Part shown: piece after piece, positions 19,334 to 29,767 of the stretch
How positions within the stretch are numbered: position 1 is the stretch's first letter
Layout of the letters: each line of letters opens with the position of its first letter
Source: Tahibacter soli
GTDB lineage: Bacteria > Pseudomonadota > Gammaproteobacteria > Xanthomonadales > Rhodanobacteraceae
Assembly: GCF_025717065.2 (NCBI RefSeq)
Contig: NZ_JAOVZO020000015.1
Coordinates: 62,001 to 126,000 of the forward strand
Direction: 5' to 3'
Length of the DNA stretch: 64,000 nucleotides
Notes under the pieces: generated by a model
Database searches by the model: none
The model's input: the letters and a program-made list of their open reading frames with translations, nothing else
Told to the model about the DNA's origin: nothing
Program-made: the position numbers and the translations under genes

Positions 19334-22300
19334 ATGCGCAACAGGGGGCGGTTCGCGTGGCTGATCGCGACCGTCGTGCTCGCGACCGCGGTCGCGCACG
19401 ACGCCGTCGCCGCGCCCGCGTGGGCGGCGGATGCCGGCGTCGAACGCCTGCGTTTCAAGCGTCTGGGCGTGCGCGACGGGCTGTCGCAGACGATCGCCAC
19501 GACGCTTGCGCAGGATGCTCGCGGCTTCGTCTGGGTCGGCACGCAGGATGGCCTGAACCGCTACGACGGCTACGGCTTTCGCGTGTACCGGCACGACCGC
19601 GACGATCCCGCGTCGCTGCCCGACAACAACGTGCGCCGTCTGCTGGCGGATTCGAAAGGCCGGCTGTGGATCGGCTTTGCGACCGGCCTTGCGCGCTACG
19701 ACGCCGCGCTCGATCGCTTCGATACGTGGCGCCCCGCGCCCGGCGTGCGCAACGCGCTTGCGGCGCGCTCGGTCGGCGCGCTGCTCGAAGATCGCGACGG
19801 CCGCATCTGGGTGGCGACGTCCGGCGGCGCGCTGCAGTTCGTCGACGAACGCGGCGGCTTTGCGCCGGGTCCCTGCGACGGCGAGCCGACGGCGCGAATC
19901 AACGCGCTCGCCCAGGCGCACGACGGTGCGCTGCTGCTCGGCACCGATCGCGGGCTGTGGCGCTGCGACGTCGCGAGCGGCGCGCTGTCGGAAATCCGCT
20001 ACGGCGACGCGCGCATCGTGTCCGGCTCGCAGACGCTGCGCGTCGGCGCGCACGGCGAAATATGGGTCGCGGCGTCGGGCCAGGGCGTGTTCCGCTTCGA
20101 CGCCGACGGCACGCCGAGCCTGCGTCTGGATAGCGACGCCGTGCCGCCGCTCGCCGACCGCACGGTCCACGGCCTTGCGATCGATCGCGACGGCGCGGTG
20201 TGGTTCGGCAGCGACGTGCGCGGCGTGTCGCGTTTCGATCCGGCGACGCGTGCGCTCGAGAGCTACGGTCATGCGGTGGGGCGCGAATACTCGCTCGCGT
20301 CGAACCGCGCGTTCTCGCTGCTGGAAGACCGCGATGGCGTGATCTGGGTCGGCTCGTGGGGCAGCGGCGTGTCGCTGCTCGATCCGCGCACGGCCGCGTT
20401 CGTGCAGCTCGTGCCGGGCGCCGCGCCGCATGCGCTGCCCGGCGCGTCGGCCACCGCGGTGCTCGCCGACGCCGACGGCGCGTTCTGGATCGGCACGCTG
20501 GAAAACGGCGGGCTGTCGCGGTTCGATCCCGCGCGCGGCGTCGTCGAACGCCACGTGCACGATCCGGCCCGCGCCGACAGCCTTGCGACGAACTTCGTCA
20601 CGGGCCTCGCGCGCGGTCCCGACGGTTCGCTCTGGGTCGGCACGAACGACTCGGGGCTCGACCGGCTCGCGCCCGGCGCGAAAGGCTTCGCGCACTACCG
20701 GCACGATCCGGCGCGTGCCGACACGCTGCCCGACGACGACGTGCAAGGCCTGTACGTCGATAAAAGTGGAACCTTGTGGGTTTCCACCGCGAACGGCCTT
20801 GCCGCGCTGTGCGCCGGGTGCGATGCCTTCCGGCGCTACGTCAACGATCCGAACGATCCGGCGAGCCTCGGCGGCGGCAGCGTGCAGACCGTGCTCGAAA
20901 CGCGCGCCGGCGAGCTGTGGGTCGGCTTGCGGCGCAACGGGCTCGACCGGCTCGATCGCGCGACCGGCCGCTTCGAACACTTCCGCGCCGACCTCGACGA
21001 CGCGCGTTCGCTCGCCAACGACGTCGTCACGTCGCTGCACGAAGACGCGCGCGGCGACCTGTGGATCGGCACGCAGGGCGGCGGCCTCAATCGCCTGCGC
21101 CGCGACGCCGCCGGCCGCGTCGCGTTCGACGCCGTCACGACGCGCGAGGGCCTCGCGGCGGACGCGATCGGCGGCATCGCCGAAGACGCGCAGGGCCGTC
21201 TGTGGCTGTCCACGACCGCGGGCATCAGCCGCTACGATCCGCCGACGCGCAGCGTGCTCAATCTTTCCGGCGCGCGCGGCGGCTCCGACGCGGGCTATTT
21301 CATCGGTGCGGCGAGCCAGCATGCCGACGGCCGCGTGCTGTTCGGCGGACCGGCCGGCGTCACGGTGTTCGATCCGGCCGATGTCGCGACCGCACCGCCG
21401 CCGCAGCCGCTGTTCACCGACTTTCGCCTGTTCAACGCGCCGGTCGCGCCGCGCGCGCGCGACGCGGCGTCGCCGCTCGCCGCGACGCCGTGGACCGGCG
21501 GCGGGATCGAACTCGACTACCGACAGTCGATGTTCTCGCTCGACTTCGCCGCGCCGAACGCAGCCGATCCCGACGCCGTGCGCTACGCCTATCGCCTGGA
21601 CCCGCACGACGCGGAGTGGATCGAAACCGACGCGTCGCGCCGCACCGCGACGTACACCGCGCTGCCGCCCGGCGACTACCGGCTGCGACTGCGCGCGCGC
21701 TACGCAGGCCAAGCGTGGAGCGGTGCCGAAGCCGCGCTCGCGGTGCGCGTGAAGCCCGCGCCTTGGTTCGCGCCGCCGGCGCTGGCCGCGTATGTGGCGC
21801 TGGCAGCGCTCCTCGGCGCCGCGGGGTGGTGGCGCCGGCGCGAACGGCTGCGCCGGCGCGCCGCGGCGCAGGAGGATCTGCGCCGCAGCGAGGAACGCCT
21901 GAAGCACGCCTTGTGGGGCAGCGGCGGCGAGCTGTGGGACATCGATCTTGCGAGCGGCCGGCTGCATCGCGAGAACCGTCTGGAACATCTCGCCGCGAGT
22001 CACGACGCGACCGCCGAGACCGTCGCGTCGTACATGCCGTTCCTGCATCCCGACGATACGGGTTCGATGCGCGAGGCGATGATCGTGCACCTCAAGGGCG
22101 CGTCCGACGATTTCGCGATCAGCTTTCGTACGCGCGACCGCAGCGGCGAATGGACGTGGCTGCTCACGCGCGGGCGCGTCGTCGAACGCGATGCGCAGGG
22201 CCGCGCGCGCCGCATGACCGGCACGACGCACGACATCAACGCGTTGAAGCGCGCCGAAGAAGCGCTGCGCAGCCTGAACGAGGAACTGGAGCTGCGCGTG

Positions 22301-23131
22301 GAGCGGCGCACCGCGGCGCTGCGCACCGCGAACGTCGAACTGCAGCAGACGCTCGACCGCCTGACGCTGACGCAGCGCCAGCTCGTCGACGCGGAAAAAC
22401 TCGCGTCGCTCGGCGGCCTCGTCGCCGGTATCGCGCACGAGATCAACACGCCGCTCGGCGTCGGCGTGACCGCGGCGTCGCATCTGGCCGAAGAAGCGCG
22501 GCGTCTCGGCCGCGCGCTCGAAGGCGGCGCGCTCGCGCGTTCGGATCTGACGCGGTTCCAGGAAATGGCGCGCGAAAGCTCCGAGCTGATCCTGCGCAAC
22601 CTGCAGCGCGCCGACGGCCTCGTGCGCAGCTTCAAGCAGGTGGCGGTCGACCAGTCGAACGAGGACCGCCGCGTGGTCGAACTCGGCGCGTGTCTGCGCG
22701 AAATCCTGACGACGCTCGGTCCGGCGCTGCGCAAGACGCCGCACGCGGTGACGCTTGCGTGCCCGGTGCCGGTACCGTGCCTCACCGCGCCGGGCGCGCT
22801 GTACCAGATATTGACGAATCTCGTGATGAACTCGCTGACGCACGGCTACGCGCCGGGCGTCGCCGGCGCGCTGTCGATCGCCGTCGCGCGCGACGGCGAC
22901 GAGGCGGTCGTCGACTACCGCGACGACGGCGCCGGCATGGACGAGGCGACGCGTTCGCGCATCTTCGATCCGTTCTTCACGACGCGGCGCGGCCAGGGCG
23001 GATCGGGGCTCGGCATGCACATCGTCTACAACCTCGTGACGCAGGCGCTCGGCGGCACGATCGCGTGCCGCAGCGCGCCCGGCCGCGGCGTCGAATTCCG
23101 CATCCGCTTTCCGCACGGCACGGGCCGTTGA
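19334..23131 (+). CDS. Hybrid-type periplasmic beta-propeller sensor histidine kinase (Reg_prop/Y_Y_Y/PAS)
   Basis: A 1265-residue membrane kinase. A signal peptide is followed by about 14 two-component regulator propeller repeats (residues about 45-690, with recurring WVGT-x-GLNRYD motifs). A Y_Y_Y domain lies at about 700-800 and a membrane span at about 814-832 (LAAYVALAALLGAAGWW). A PAS domain lies at about 860-970 (ending HDINALKRAEE), then a coiled coil, a dimerisation/phosphoacceptor segment SLGGLVAGIAHEINTPLGV with His near 1036, and a HATPase with N-box NLVMNSLTHGY, DDGAGMDE and GSGLGMHIVYNL. There is no receiver or HTH domain, so it is not a full one-component hybrid. The ligand is unknown. 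The next kinase gene starts inside its stop codon. Confidence 0.9.
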   Translation: MRNRGRFAWLIATVVLATAVAHDAVAAPAWAADAGVERLRFKRLGVRDGLSQTIATTLAQDARGFVWVGTQDGLNRYDGYGFRVYRHDRDDPASLPDNNVRRLLADSKGRLWIGFATGLARYDAALDRFDTWRPAPGVRNALAARSVGALLEDRDGRIWVATSGGALQFVDERGGFAPGPCDGEPTARINALAQAHDGALLLGTDRGLWRCDVASGALSEIRYGDARIVSGSQTLRVGAHGEIWVAASGQGVFRFDADGTPSLRLDSDAVPPLADRTVHGLAIDRDGAVWFGSDVRGVSRFDPATRALESYGHAVGREYSLASNRAFSLLEDRDGVIWVGSWGSGVSLLDPRTAAFVQLVPGAAPHALPGASATAVLADADGAFWIGTLENGGLSRFDPARGVVERHVHDPARADSLATNFVTGLARGPDGSLWVGTNDSGLDRLAPGAKGFAHYRHDPARADTLPDDDVQGLYVDKSGTLWVSTANGLAALCAGCDAFRRYVNDPNDPASLGGGSVQTVLETRAGELWVGLRRNGLDRLDRATGRFEHFRADLDDARSLANDVVTSLHEDARGDLWIGTQGGGLNRLRRDAAGRVAFDAVTTREGLAADAIGGIAEDAQGRLWLSTTAGISRYDPPTRSVLNLSGARGGSDAGYFIGAASQHADGRVLFGGPAGVTVFDPADVATAPPPQPLFTDFRLFNAPVAPRARDAASPLAATPWTGGGIELDYRQSMFSLDFAAPNAADPDAVRYAYRLDPHDAEWIETDASRRTATYTALPPGDYRLRLRARYAGQAWSGAEAALAVRVKPAPWFAPPALAAYVALAALLGAAGWWRRRERLRRRAAAQEDLRRSEERLKHALWGSGGELWDIDLASGRLHRENRLEHLAASHDATAETVASYMPFLHPDDTGSMREAMIVHLKGASDDFAISFRTRDRSGEWTWLLTRGRVVERDAQGRARRMTGTTHDINALKRAEEALRSLNEELELRVERRTAALRTANVELQQTLDRLTLTQRQLVDAEKLASLGGLVAGIAHEINTPLGVGVTAASHLAEEARRLGRALEGGALARSDLTRFQEMARESSELILRNLQRADGLVRSFKQVAVDQSNEDRRVVELGACLREILTTLGPALRKTPHAVTLACPVPVPCLTAPGALYQILTNLVMNSLTHGYAPGVAGALSIAVARDGDEAVVDYRDDGAGMDEATRSRIFDPFFTTRRGQGGSGLGMHIVYNLVTQALGGTIACRSAPGRGVEFRIRFPHGTGR

Positions 23132-26100
23132 ACGCGCGACGGCGCTGCGCGTTCGCCGCGTTCGCCGTATTCGCGCAAACGGCCGTCGCCGCCGTGCCGT
23201 CGGTCGACGCCGTGCGCTTTCGCAACTACGGCGTCGACGACGGGCTGTCGCACAACCGCGTGCGCGCGTTCGCGCAGGATGGACAAGGCTATTTGTGGAT
23301 CGCGACGCGCGACGGCCTGAACCGCTTCGACGGCGCGCGCTTTCGCGTCTACCGCCACGACCGCGACGATCCGCACAGCCTGCCCGACAACGTCGTGATG
23401 ACGCTGGCGACGACGCGCGACGGCACGCTGTGGATCGGCACGGCCGGCGGCGGCCTCGCGCGCTACGACGCCGCGCGCGACCGCTTCGAACGCTACCGCG
23501 CCGGCGACGCGACCGGACTGGCCGGCGACCAGATCCGCGCGCTGCACGTCGACGCCGCGGGCGCCCTGTGGGTCGGCAGCTTCGGCATCGGCGTGCAGCG
23601 CTTCGATCCTGCGACCGGCCGCGCGAGCGACCTGCCGTTCGGCCGTCCCGAAGCGCTCGCCGGCGTGCACGGCTATGTCGACCTGCCGGGCGGCGGCATG
23701 CTGTTCGCCGCCGGTTCGAACGTCTGGCGCTGGAATGGCGGCGACACGATCGCGCCGCTGCTCGACACGGCGGGCGTGCGGCATCCGGCCGAGCGCTCGA
23801 CGCGCGGTCGCGACGGCGATCTGTGGGTGGCGCTCGTCGCCGGAGGCCTCCTGCGCTTCGACGCCGACGGCCGCGAGCGCCGCCGCTACGGCGCGGCGGA
23901 CGGCCTCGGCAGCGACGTCGTCACGAGCCTGCTGCAAAGTCGCGAAGGCGATTTGTGGATCGGCACACAGCTCGGCGTCGCGCGCTACGATCGCGACGCC
24001 GACCGCTTCGTCGCGATCCGTCACGACGCCGGCGACCGCACGACGCCGCCGCCGGAATCGCACGCGCTGTTCGAGGACGCCGACGGTCTCGTCTGGACCG
24101 GCAGCGGTACGAGCGGCATCGGCGTGCACGATCCCGACGGCGAAGCCGTGAGCGTCTACCGCCGCCGCGCCGACGGCCTGCCGTCGAGCCGCGTGCAGGC
24201 CGTGACGGTCGAGCCGGACGGCGCGTTCTGGCTCGGTTTCGGCGACGCCGGCGTCGTGCGCTATGCGCCGGAACGCGGCGTGGTCGAACGGCTCGACCGG
24301 AAATCGGGTCTGGCCAGCGACGCCGTCGCCGCACTCGCGCGCGGTCGCGACGGCGCGCTGTGGATCGGCCACGTCGCGAACGGCCTCGACCGCCTCGACG
24401 CGAACGGCGCCATCCGCCACTACGCGAGCGTCGAAGGCGATCCGGGATCGCTGCCGGCGAATCTCGTCAACGCGCTCGCCGTCGACGCCGCCGGCACGCT
24501 GTGGGTTGCGAGCGACGGCGGGGGGCTGGCGAGCCTGTGCGACGGCTGCGATGCGTTCGTGCGCTATGCCGACGCGGGCGACGACCGCTTCGATTTCGCG
24601 CGCGCGACGACGACGTCGCTGGCCATCGCACGCGACGGCGCGGTCTGGTTCGGCCTGTTCGGCGGCGGCGTCGCGCGGCTCGATCCGGCGACGCGCAGGA
24701 TACGGCGCTACGCCGCCGCGGCCGGCGGCGCCGGGCCGTCGAACGACGTGGTGCGCAGCCTGCTCGCCGACGCGAACGGCGACCTGTGGATCGGCTCGGC
24801 GGGCGGCCTCGATCGCCTCGACGTCGCGGCCACGGGCGAGGCGCGTTTCGTCGCGCAGCGCGGCGAGGGCTGGCGCGGGCGCGAACACGTCGTGTGCCTC
24901 GCCGCCGCCGCGCACGACGAGTTGTGGGTCGGCACGACGACCGGACTCGTGCGCTATCGGCCGTCCGACGGCGCGTTCGCGCTGCCGGCCGCGCTCGGCC
25001 GCATCGATCGCGCGGGCTTCGCCGCGGGGGCCTGCGACGCGCGCGACGGCAAAGTATACTTCGGCGGCGTCGAGGGGCTCATCGCGTTCGCGCCGGCCGA
25101 CTTGCCGCCGCCGCGCGCGCCGGGTCCGGTCGTGCTGACCGATTTCCTGCTGTTCAACCGCCCGGTCGACGTGCGGCCCGACGCGGCCGATGCGCCGCTG
25201 ACACGCGCCATCGCGCAGACGCCGCTGCTGCGGCTCGATCATCGCCAGAACGTCTTCGGCTTCGGTTTCGCCGCGCTCGACTATCGCGATCCGGCCGGCG
25301 TCGCCTATCGCTACCGGCTCGACGGTCTCAACGACGACTGGATACCGGTGCTGCCGGGGCGGCGCGACGCGGTGTTCTCCGGGGTGCCGGCCGGCCGCTA
25401 CCGGCTGCGCGTGCAGGCCGAGCGCGCGGGCGCCGCACCGAGTGAAACGACGCTTGAAATTTCAATATCGCCGCCGCCGTGGCGCTCGCCGTGGGCTTAC
25501 GCCGCCTACGCGTCGCTCGCCGCGCTCGCGCTCGGCGCGCTGTGGCGGCGCTACGAACGGCGCCTGGCGTACGAGCGATCCGTCGCCGCGCAGATCCGCC
25601 GCAGCGAAGAAGAATTGCGGCGCATGAACGAGGAACTCGAGTCGCGCGTCGCATCGCGCACGTCCGACCTCGTCGCCGCGAACGAAACGCTCAGCGGCAC
25701 GCTCGAGCGCCTGCGCGAGACGCAGCGCCAGCTCGTCGAGGCCGAGAAGCTCGCGTCGCTCGGCGGGCTCGTCGCGGGCGTCGCGCACGAGATCAACACG
25801 CCGCTCGGCGTATGTCTGACCGCCGCCTCGCATCTCGCCGAAGAATCGCGGGTGACGCGAGAGCGTCTCGCGCGCAGCGAACTGACGCGCTCGCAGCTCG
25901 ACGCGTACCAGAACGGCGCGAGCGAGGCGGCCGAGATCATCGTGCGCAACCTGCAGCGCGCCGACCGTCTCGTGCGCGGCTTCAAGCAGACCGCCGTCGA
26001 CCAGGCGGTCGACGAGATCGGCGACATCGATCTCGAACAGGCGGTCGCAAACGCGCTGGCGCTGATCGGACCGCTGCTGCGCGGTACGCCGCACCGCATC

Positions 26101-26472
26101 GTCGTCGACTGCGCCGAAACCGTCGTCGTGCGCGCGCCGCCCGGTGCGCTGTACCAGATCGTCAGCAATCTCGTGTTGAACGCGGTGCAGCATGCGTTCG
26201 CGCAGGGCGAGACGGGCACGATCGCGATCGCCGTCGCGCGAGACGGCGACGGCGTATCGCTGTCGGTTCGCGACGACGGCCGCGGCATGGACGAGGCAGA
26301 GCGTTCGCGCGTGTTCGAGCCGTTCTTCACGACCCGGCGCGGGCAGGGCGGCACGGGGCTAGGCCTGCACGTCGTCTACACGCTCGCCACTCAGGTGCTC
26401 AAGGGCCGCATCGACTGCGACAGCACGCGCGGGCGCGGCACCTGCTTTCGCGTGCGCTGGCAGGCGGACTGA
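23128..26472 (+). CDS. Second beta-propeller sensor histidine kinase, TTG start
   Basis: 1114 residues with the same architecture as its neighbour but lacking the PAS domain: signal peptide, propeller repeats (about 30-660, GYLWIATRDGLNRFDGARF), Y_Y_Y (about 695-775), one span (about 786-806), phosphoacceptor SLGGLVAGVAHEINTPLGV with His near 887, and HATPase (VLNAVQHAFA, DDGRGMDEAERSRVFEPFFT, GTGLGLHVVYTLATQ). I propose the TTG at 23128, which overlaps the upstream TGA (TTGA): the reading frame begins at a signal-like NARRRCAFAAFAVFAQTAVAA, and no ATG or GTG fits. The two kinases are clearly tandem paralogues and should be translationally coupled. Confidence 0.85.
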   Translation: MNARRRCAFAAFAVFAQTAVAAVPSVDAVRFRNYGVDDGLSHNRVRAFAQDGQGYLWIATRDGLNRFDGARFRVYRHDRDDPHSLPDNVVMTLATTRDGTLWIGTAGGGLARYDAARDRFERYRAGDATGLAGDQIRALHVDAAGALWVGSFGIGVQRFDPATGRASDLPFGRPEALAGVHGYVDLPGGGMLFAAGSNVWRWNGGDTIAPLLDTAGVRHPAERSTRGRDGDLWVALVAGGLLRFDADGRERRRYGAADGLGSDVVTSLLQSREGDLWIGTQLGVARYDRDADRFVAIRHDAGDRTTPPPESHALFEDADGLVWTGSGTSGIGVHDPDGEAVSVYRRRADGLPSSRVQAVTVEPDGAFWLGFGDAGVVRYAPERGVVERLDRKSGLASDAVAALARGRDGALWIGHVANGLDRLDANGAIRHYASVEGDPGSLPANLVNALAVDAAGTLWVASDGGGLASLCDGCDAFVRYADAGDDRFDFARATTTSLAIARDGAVWFGLFGGGVARLDPATRRIRRYAAAAGGAGPSNDVVRSLLADANGDLWIGSAGGLDRLDVAATGEARFVAQRGEGWRGREHVVCLAAAAHDELWVGTTTGLVRYRPSDGAFALPAALGRIDRAGFAAGACDARDGKVYFGGVEGLIAFAPADLPPPRAPGPVVLTDFLLFNRPVDVRPDAADAPLTRAIAQTPLLRLDHRQNVFGFGFAALDYRDPAGVAYRYRLDGLNDDWIPVLPGRRDAVFSGVPAGRYRLRVQAERAGAAPSETTLEISISPPPWRSPWAYAAYASLAALALGALWRRYERRLAYERSVAAQIRRSEEELRRMNEELESRVASRTSDLVAANETLSGTLERLRETQRQLVEAEKLASLGGLVAGVAHEINTPLGVCLTAASHLAEESRVTRERLARSELTRSQLDAYQNGASEAAEIIVRNLQRADRLVRGFKQTAVDQAVDEIGDIDLEQAVANALALIGPLLRGTPHRIVVDCAETVVVRAPPGALYQIVSNLVLNAVQHAFAQGETGTIAIAVARDGDGVSLSVRDDGRGMDEAERSRVFEPFFTTRRGQGGTGLGLHVVYTLATQVLKGRIDCDSTRGRGTCFRVRWQAD

Positions 26473-26595
26473 CGCGCGCGTCCGATGGCGGCGCTCTCGT
26501 TGCGAATTGGACGAACCGGCATTGCGCATCGGGCGCCGGAGTGACGGCTTCGTCGGGCCGCGTCCGTCCTCGGGGACATCCACCTGGGGAGTTTC

Positions 26596-28323
26596 ATGCG
26601 CGCATTCCTCCGTCGCGTCGGCGTTTTCGCCGCTGTCTGGCTGGCCGTGCCGGCCGCGCTCGCGCAGTCGAGCTACGATCTCGTGTTTCGCCAGGGCTTC
26701 GAACGATCGGACGATCGACCGTCGACGCGCGGCGAAGCGTCGCGTTTTCTCGCGCAGGCGACGTTCGGCGGTTCGGACGCCGATATCGACGCACTCGCCG
26801 CGAGCGGCTACGACGCGTGGCTGTCGGCGCAGATCGCGCTGCCGCCGACGTCGATGCTGCCGTACATGCGCGCGCAGGCCGGCACGGCGGATCCGCTCGA
26901 GCCCATTCCGTTTCACCTGTTCAAGCAGGCGTGGTTCGTGCGAACGCTCGGCGCGCAAGACCAGCTGCGACAGCGCGTCGCGTTCGCGCTGAGCGAAATC
27001 CTCGTGGTTTCGGAGCGCGGCAACGGCCTGGAAAACGACGGTCTCGCGCTCGGCGCGTACTACGACATTCTGCTGCGCAACGCGCTCGGCAACTATCGCC
27101 AGCTGCTCGAAGACGTGACGCTGAGTCCCGCGATGGGCCGGTATCTGTCCATGTACCGCAATCGCAAGCCCGACCTCGCGAACAACATCCAGTCGGACGA
27201 GAACTACGCGCGCGAAGTGATGCAGCTGTTCTCGATCGGCCTCGTCAAACTCCATCGCGACGGCTCGCCGGTGATCGTCGGCGGCCGCACGGTGCCGACG
27301 TACGACGTCGGCACCGTGCGCGGCTTCGCGCGCGTGTTCACGGGCTGGGCGTGCCACTGCGGGCCGGGCCAGCCGTGCCCGGCCGATCCGTTCCCGGTGG
27401 AGCCGTTCACGTGCAGCACCGAGCACGAGATGGTGCCGTACGAGGCGTATCACGACCGCGACGCGAAGACGGTGCTCGACGGCGTCGTGCTGCCGGCCGG
27501 CCGCGACGCGCGGCCGGAACTCGAGGCGGCGCTCGACGTGCTGTTCAACCATCCGAACGTCGCGCCGTTCATCGCGCGGCAATTGATACAAAAGCTCGTC
27601 ACGAGCAATCCGTCGCCGGGCTACGTCGACGCCGTCGCCGCCGCGTTCGAAAACAACGGGCAGGGCGTGCGCGGCGATCTCGCCGCGACCGTGCGCGCGA
27701 TGCTCACGCATCCCGAGGCGCGCGACGGCCATCGCACGATGCCGCAGACATTCGGCAAGGTGCGCGAGCCGATCGTCCGCCTGGCGCAGCTGTGGCGCGC
27801 GTTCGACGTGATGTGGGAGAACGACGCGCTGTTTCCCGACGATCGCGAAATCCACGAAAGCCACAACCAGTCGCCGCTGCTGTCGCCGTCGGTGTTCAAT
27901 TTCTTCTCGCCGGGCTATACGCCGGGCGGCGCGCTCGCGACGGCCGGACTCGTGGCGCCGGAGATGCAGATCGTCACCGCGAACTTCGCGATCCGCCTCG
28001 CCAACGACGTCAACGGCCGCGTCTACTGGAGCTATCGCGGCGGCCCGATGGACGAGTTCGACGACCGCGTGCGGCTGATCCGGCTCGAACGCTGGGAGGC
28101 GTCGATACGCCCGGCGCCCGGCGCGAACGAAGCGCCGGCCGGCGCGGTCGACCGGCTGATCGATCGCTGCGCCGAACTTCTCGTCGGCGGGCAGATCACG
28201 CCCGCGCTGCGCAGTCGCATTCGCGCGCGCGTGCTGTCGATCGACGCCGACGATCCGCTGCGCCGCGTGCAGAACGCGATCTATCTGATCGCGACGTCTC
28301 CCGAATTCGCCGTGCAGCGCTGA
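26596..28323 (+). CDS. DUF1800 family exported protein (copy 2)
   Basis: A 575-residue paralogue of the protein at 7265-8926. A signal peptide (to about residue 23, ending ALAQ) is followed by the tag YDLVFRQGFER, then ASRFLAQATFGGSDADIDAL, the family opening. QLRQRVAFALSEILVVSE, YAREVMQLFSIGL, FIARQLIQKLVTSNPSPGY and the C-terminal LIATSPEFAVQR align closely with copy 1. GGGGAG upstream of the ATG is a good Shine-Dalgarno sequence. It lies 123 bases after the second sensor kinase on the same strand, so the kinases and this pair may share regulation. Function is unknown. Confidence 0.88.
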   Translation: MRAFLRRVGVFAAVWLAVPAALAQSSYDLVFRQGFERSDDRPSTRGEASRFLAQATFGGSDADIDALAASGYDAWLSAQIALPPTSMLPYMRAQAGTADPLEPIPFHLFKQAWFVRTLGAQDQLRQRVAFALSEILVVSERGNGLENDGLALGAYYDILLRNALGNYRQLLEDVTLSPAMGRYLSMYRNRKPDLANNIQSDENYAREVMQLFSIGLVKLHRDGSPVIVGGRTVPTYDVGTVRGFARVFTGWACHCGPGQPCPADPFPVEPFTCSTEHEMVPYEAYHDRDAKTVLDGVVLPAGRDARPELEAALDVLFNHPNVAPFIARQLIQKLVTSNPSPGYVDAVAAAFENNGQGVRGDLAATVRAMLTHPEARDGHRTMPQTFGKVREPIVRLAQLWRAFDVMWENDALFPDDREIHESHNQSPLLSPSVFNFFSPGYTPGGALATAGLVAPEMQIVTANFAIRLANDVNGRVYWSYRGGPMDEFDDRVRLIRLERWEASIRPAPGANEAPAGAVDRLIDRCAELLVGGQITPALRSRIRARVLSIDADDPLRRVQNAIYLIATSPEFAVQR

Positions 28324-28333
28324 GGACCTGTCG

Positions 28334-29767
28334 ATGACCCGCAACCACAACGACGCGTCGCGCCGTCGATTCTTGAAGCGCAGCCTCGCGGCGCTCGCCG
28401 GCGGCGCCGGTTTCTTCGCCGCGCCGCAGAGCCTCTCGCTGCTCAACGCGGCATGGGCGCAAGGCCCGCAGTGCGGCGGCGACTACAAGGCGCTCGTCTG
28501 CGTGTTCCTGCTCGGCGGCAACGACGGCCACAATCTCGTCGTGCCGACCGGCGCCGAATACGCCGCGTACGCCAACCGTCGCCGCGGTCTTGCGATCGCG
28601 CAGCAGCGCCTGCAGCCGGTCGCGCCGCTCTCCGGTGCGAACTACGCGATCGGGCTGCATCCGGACCTGCCGGAGCTGAAGCAATTGTTCGATAGTGGAA
28701 AAATGGCGATCCTCGGCAGCGTCGGCGCGCTGATGGAGCCGGTGACGAAGGCGCAGTACGACGCGCGCACCGCGCGGCTGCCGCCGCAGCTGTTTTCGCA
28801 CAACGACCAGCAGGCGTTCTGGCAATCGCTGCAGGAGCGTTCGCCGGTCGACACGACGCCCGCGAGCGGTTGGGCCGGGCGACTCGCCGACGTCGCGCAC
28901 CCGACGTACAACCCGTGCGCGACGCTCGCGATGAACCTGTCGCTGGCCGGCGCCAATCCGTTCCAAGTGGGGCTCGGCGGCGAAGCGCTGACGGTGGACA
29001 CCGGAGACATCCGCGCGATCGAGGCCGACCGCGATCCGACCGTCGTCGCCGAACTCGAAGCGGTGTACGCGCAGACGCACTCGAACCTCCTGGTCGAGCA
29101 ATATCGCCGCTCGACGCGCGCGGCGATCGACGACTACGCCGTGCTGCGCACCGCGCTCGCCGCCGCGCAGCCGCTGCCGACCGCGTTTCCGCCGCCGCCG
29201 AACGAAGGCGACCGGCCTGCCGTGCGCTTCGCATACGCGCTCGGCAGCCAGTTGCGGCGGGCCGCGCAGCTGATCTCGGTGCGCCAGGCGCTCGGGCATC
29301 GCCGGCAGATTTTTTTCTGCGCGCTCGGCGGTTTCGACACGCACGATGCGCAGACCGCCGATCAGCCGGAGCTGCTGCTCGGCACGTCGCGCGCGCTTGC
29401 GGCGTTTCATCGGGCGACGATCGACCTCGGCGTCGAGGCGCAGGTGACGACGTTCGCGGCGTCGGAGTTCGGCCGTTCGATGACGAGCAACGGCGACGGT
29501 TCGGACCACAGCTGGGGCAATCATCTGTTCGTGCTGGGCGGCGCCGTGCGCGGGCAGCGCGTGTTCGGCGCGCTGCCGAATCTCGCGGACGGCAGCGACG
29601 ATTTCGCCGGCGACGGAAATCTGATTCCGAAGATTTCGGTGGATCAGTACGGTGCGACGCTCGCGCGCTGGTTCGGCGTTGCCGACGAGTCGATGCTCGA
29701 TACGTGTTTTCCGAACCTGCGCCATTTTCCGCCGGCGCTGCGGGATCTCGGTTTCATGGCGGCGTAG
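28334..29767 (+). CDS. DUF1501 family exported protein (copy 2)
   Basis: A 477-residue paralogue of 5777-7255. Twin-arginine leader SRRRFLKRSLAALAGGAGFF, then CVFLLGGNDGHNLVVPTG, FSHNDQQAFWQSL, GGFDTHDAQTADQ and FAASEFGRSMTSNGDGSDHS. It starts 10 bases after the DUF1800 stop (TGA-GGACCTGTCG-ATG), the same arrangement as copy 1. Its 3' end overlaps the convergent LytTR gene by 14 bases. It is presumed periplasmic and metal-dependent by superfamily, with no known substrate. Confidence 0.88.
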   Translation: MTRNHNDASRRRFLKRSLAALAGGAGFFAAPQSLSLLNAAWAQGPQCGGDYKALVCVFLLGGNDGHNLVVPTGAEYAAYANRRRGLAIAQQRLQPVAPLSGANYAIGLHPDLPELKQLFDSGKMAILGSVGALMEPVTKAQYDARTARLPPQLFSHNDQQAFWQSLQERSPVDTTPASGWAGRLADVAHPTYNPCATLAMNLSLAGANPFQVGLGGEALTVDTGDIRAIEADRDPTVVAELEAVYAQTHSNLLVEQYRRSTRAAIDDYAVLRTALAAAQPLPTAFPPPPNEGDRPAVRFAYALGSQLRRAAQLISVRQALGHRRQIFFCALGGFDTHDAQTADQPELLLGTSRALAAFHRATIDLGVEAQVTTFAASEFGRSMTSNGDGSDHSWGNHLFVLGGAVRGQRVFGALPNLADGSDDFAGDGNLIPKISVDQYGATLARWFGVADESMLDTCFPNLRHFPPALRDLGFMAA

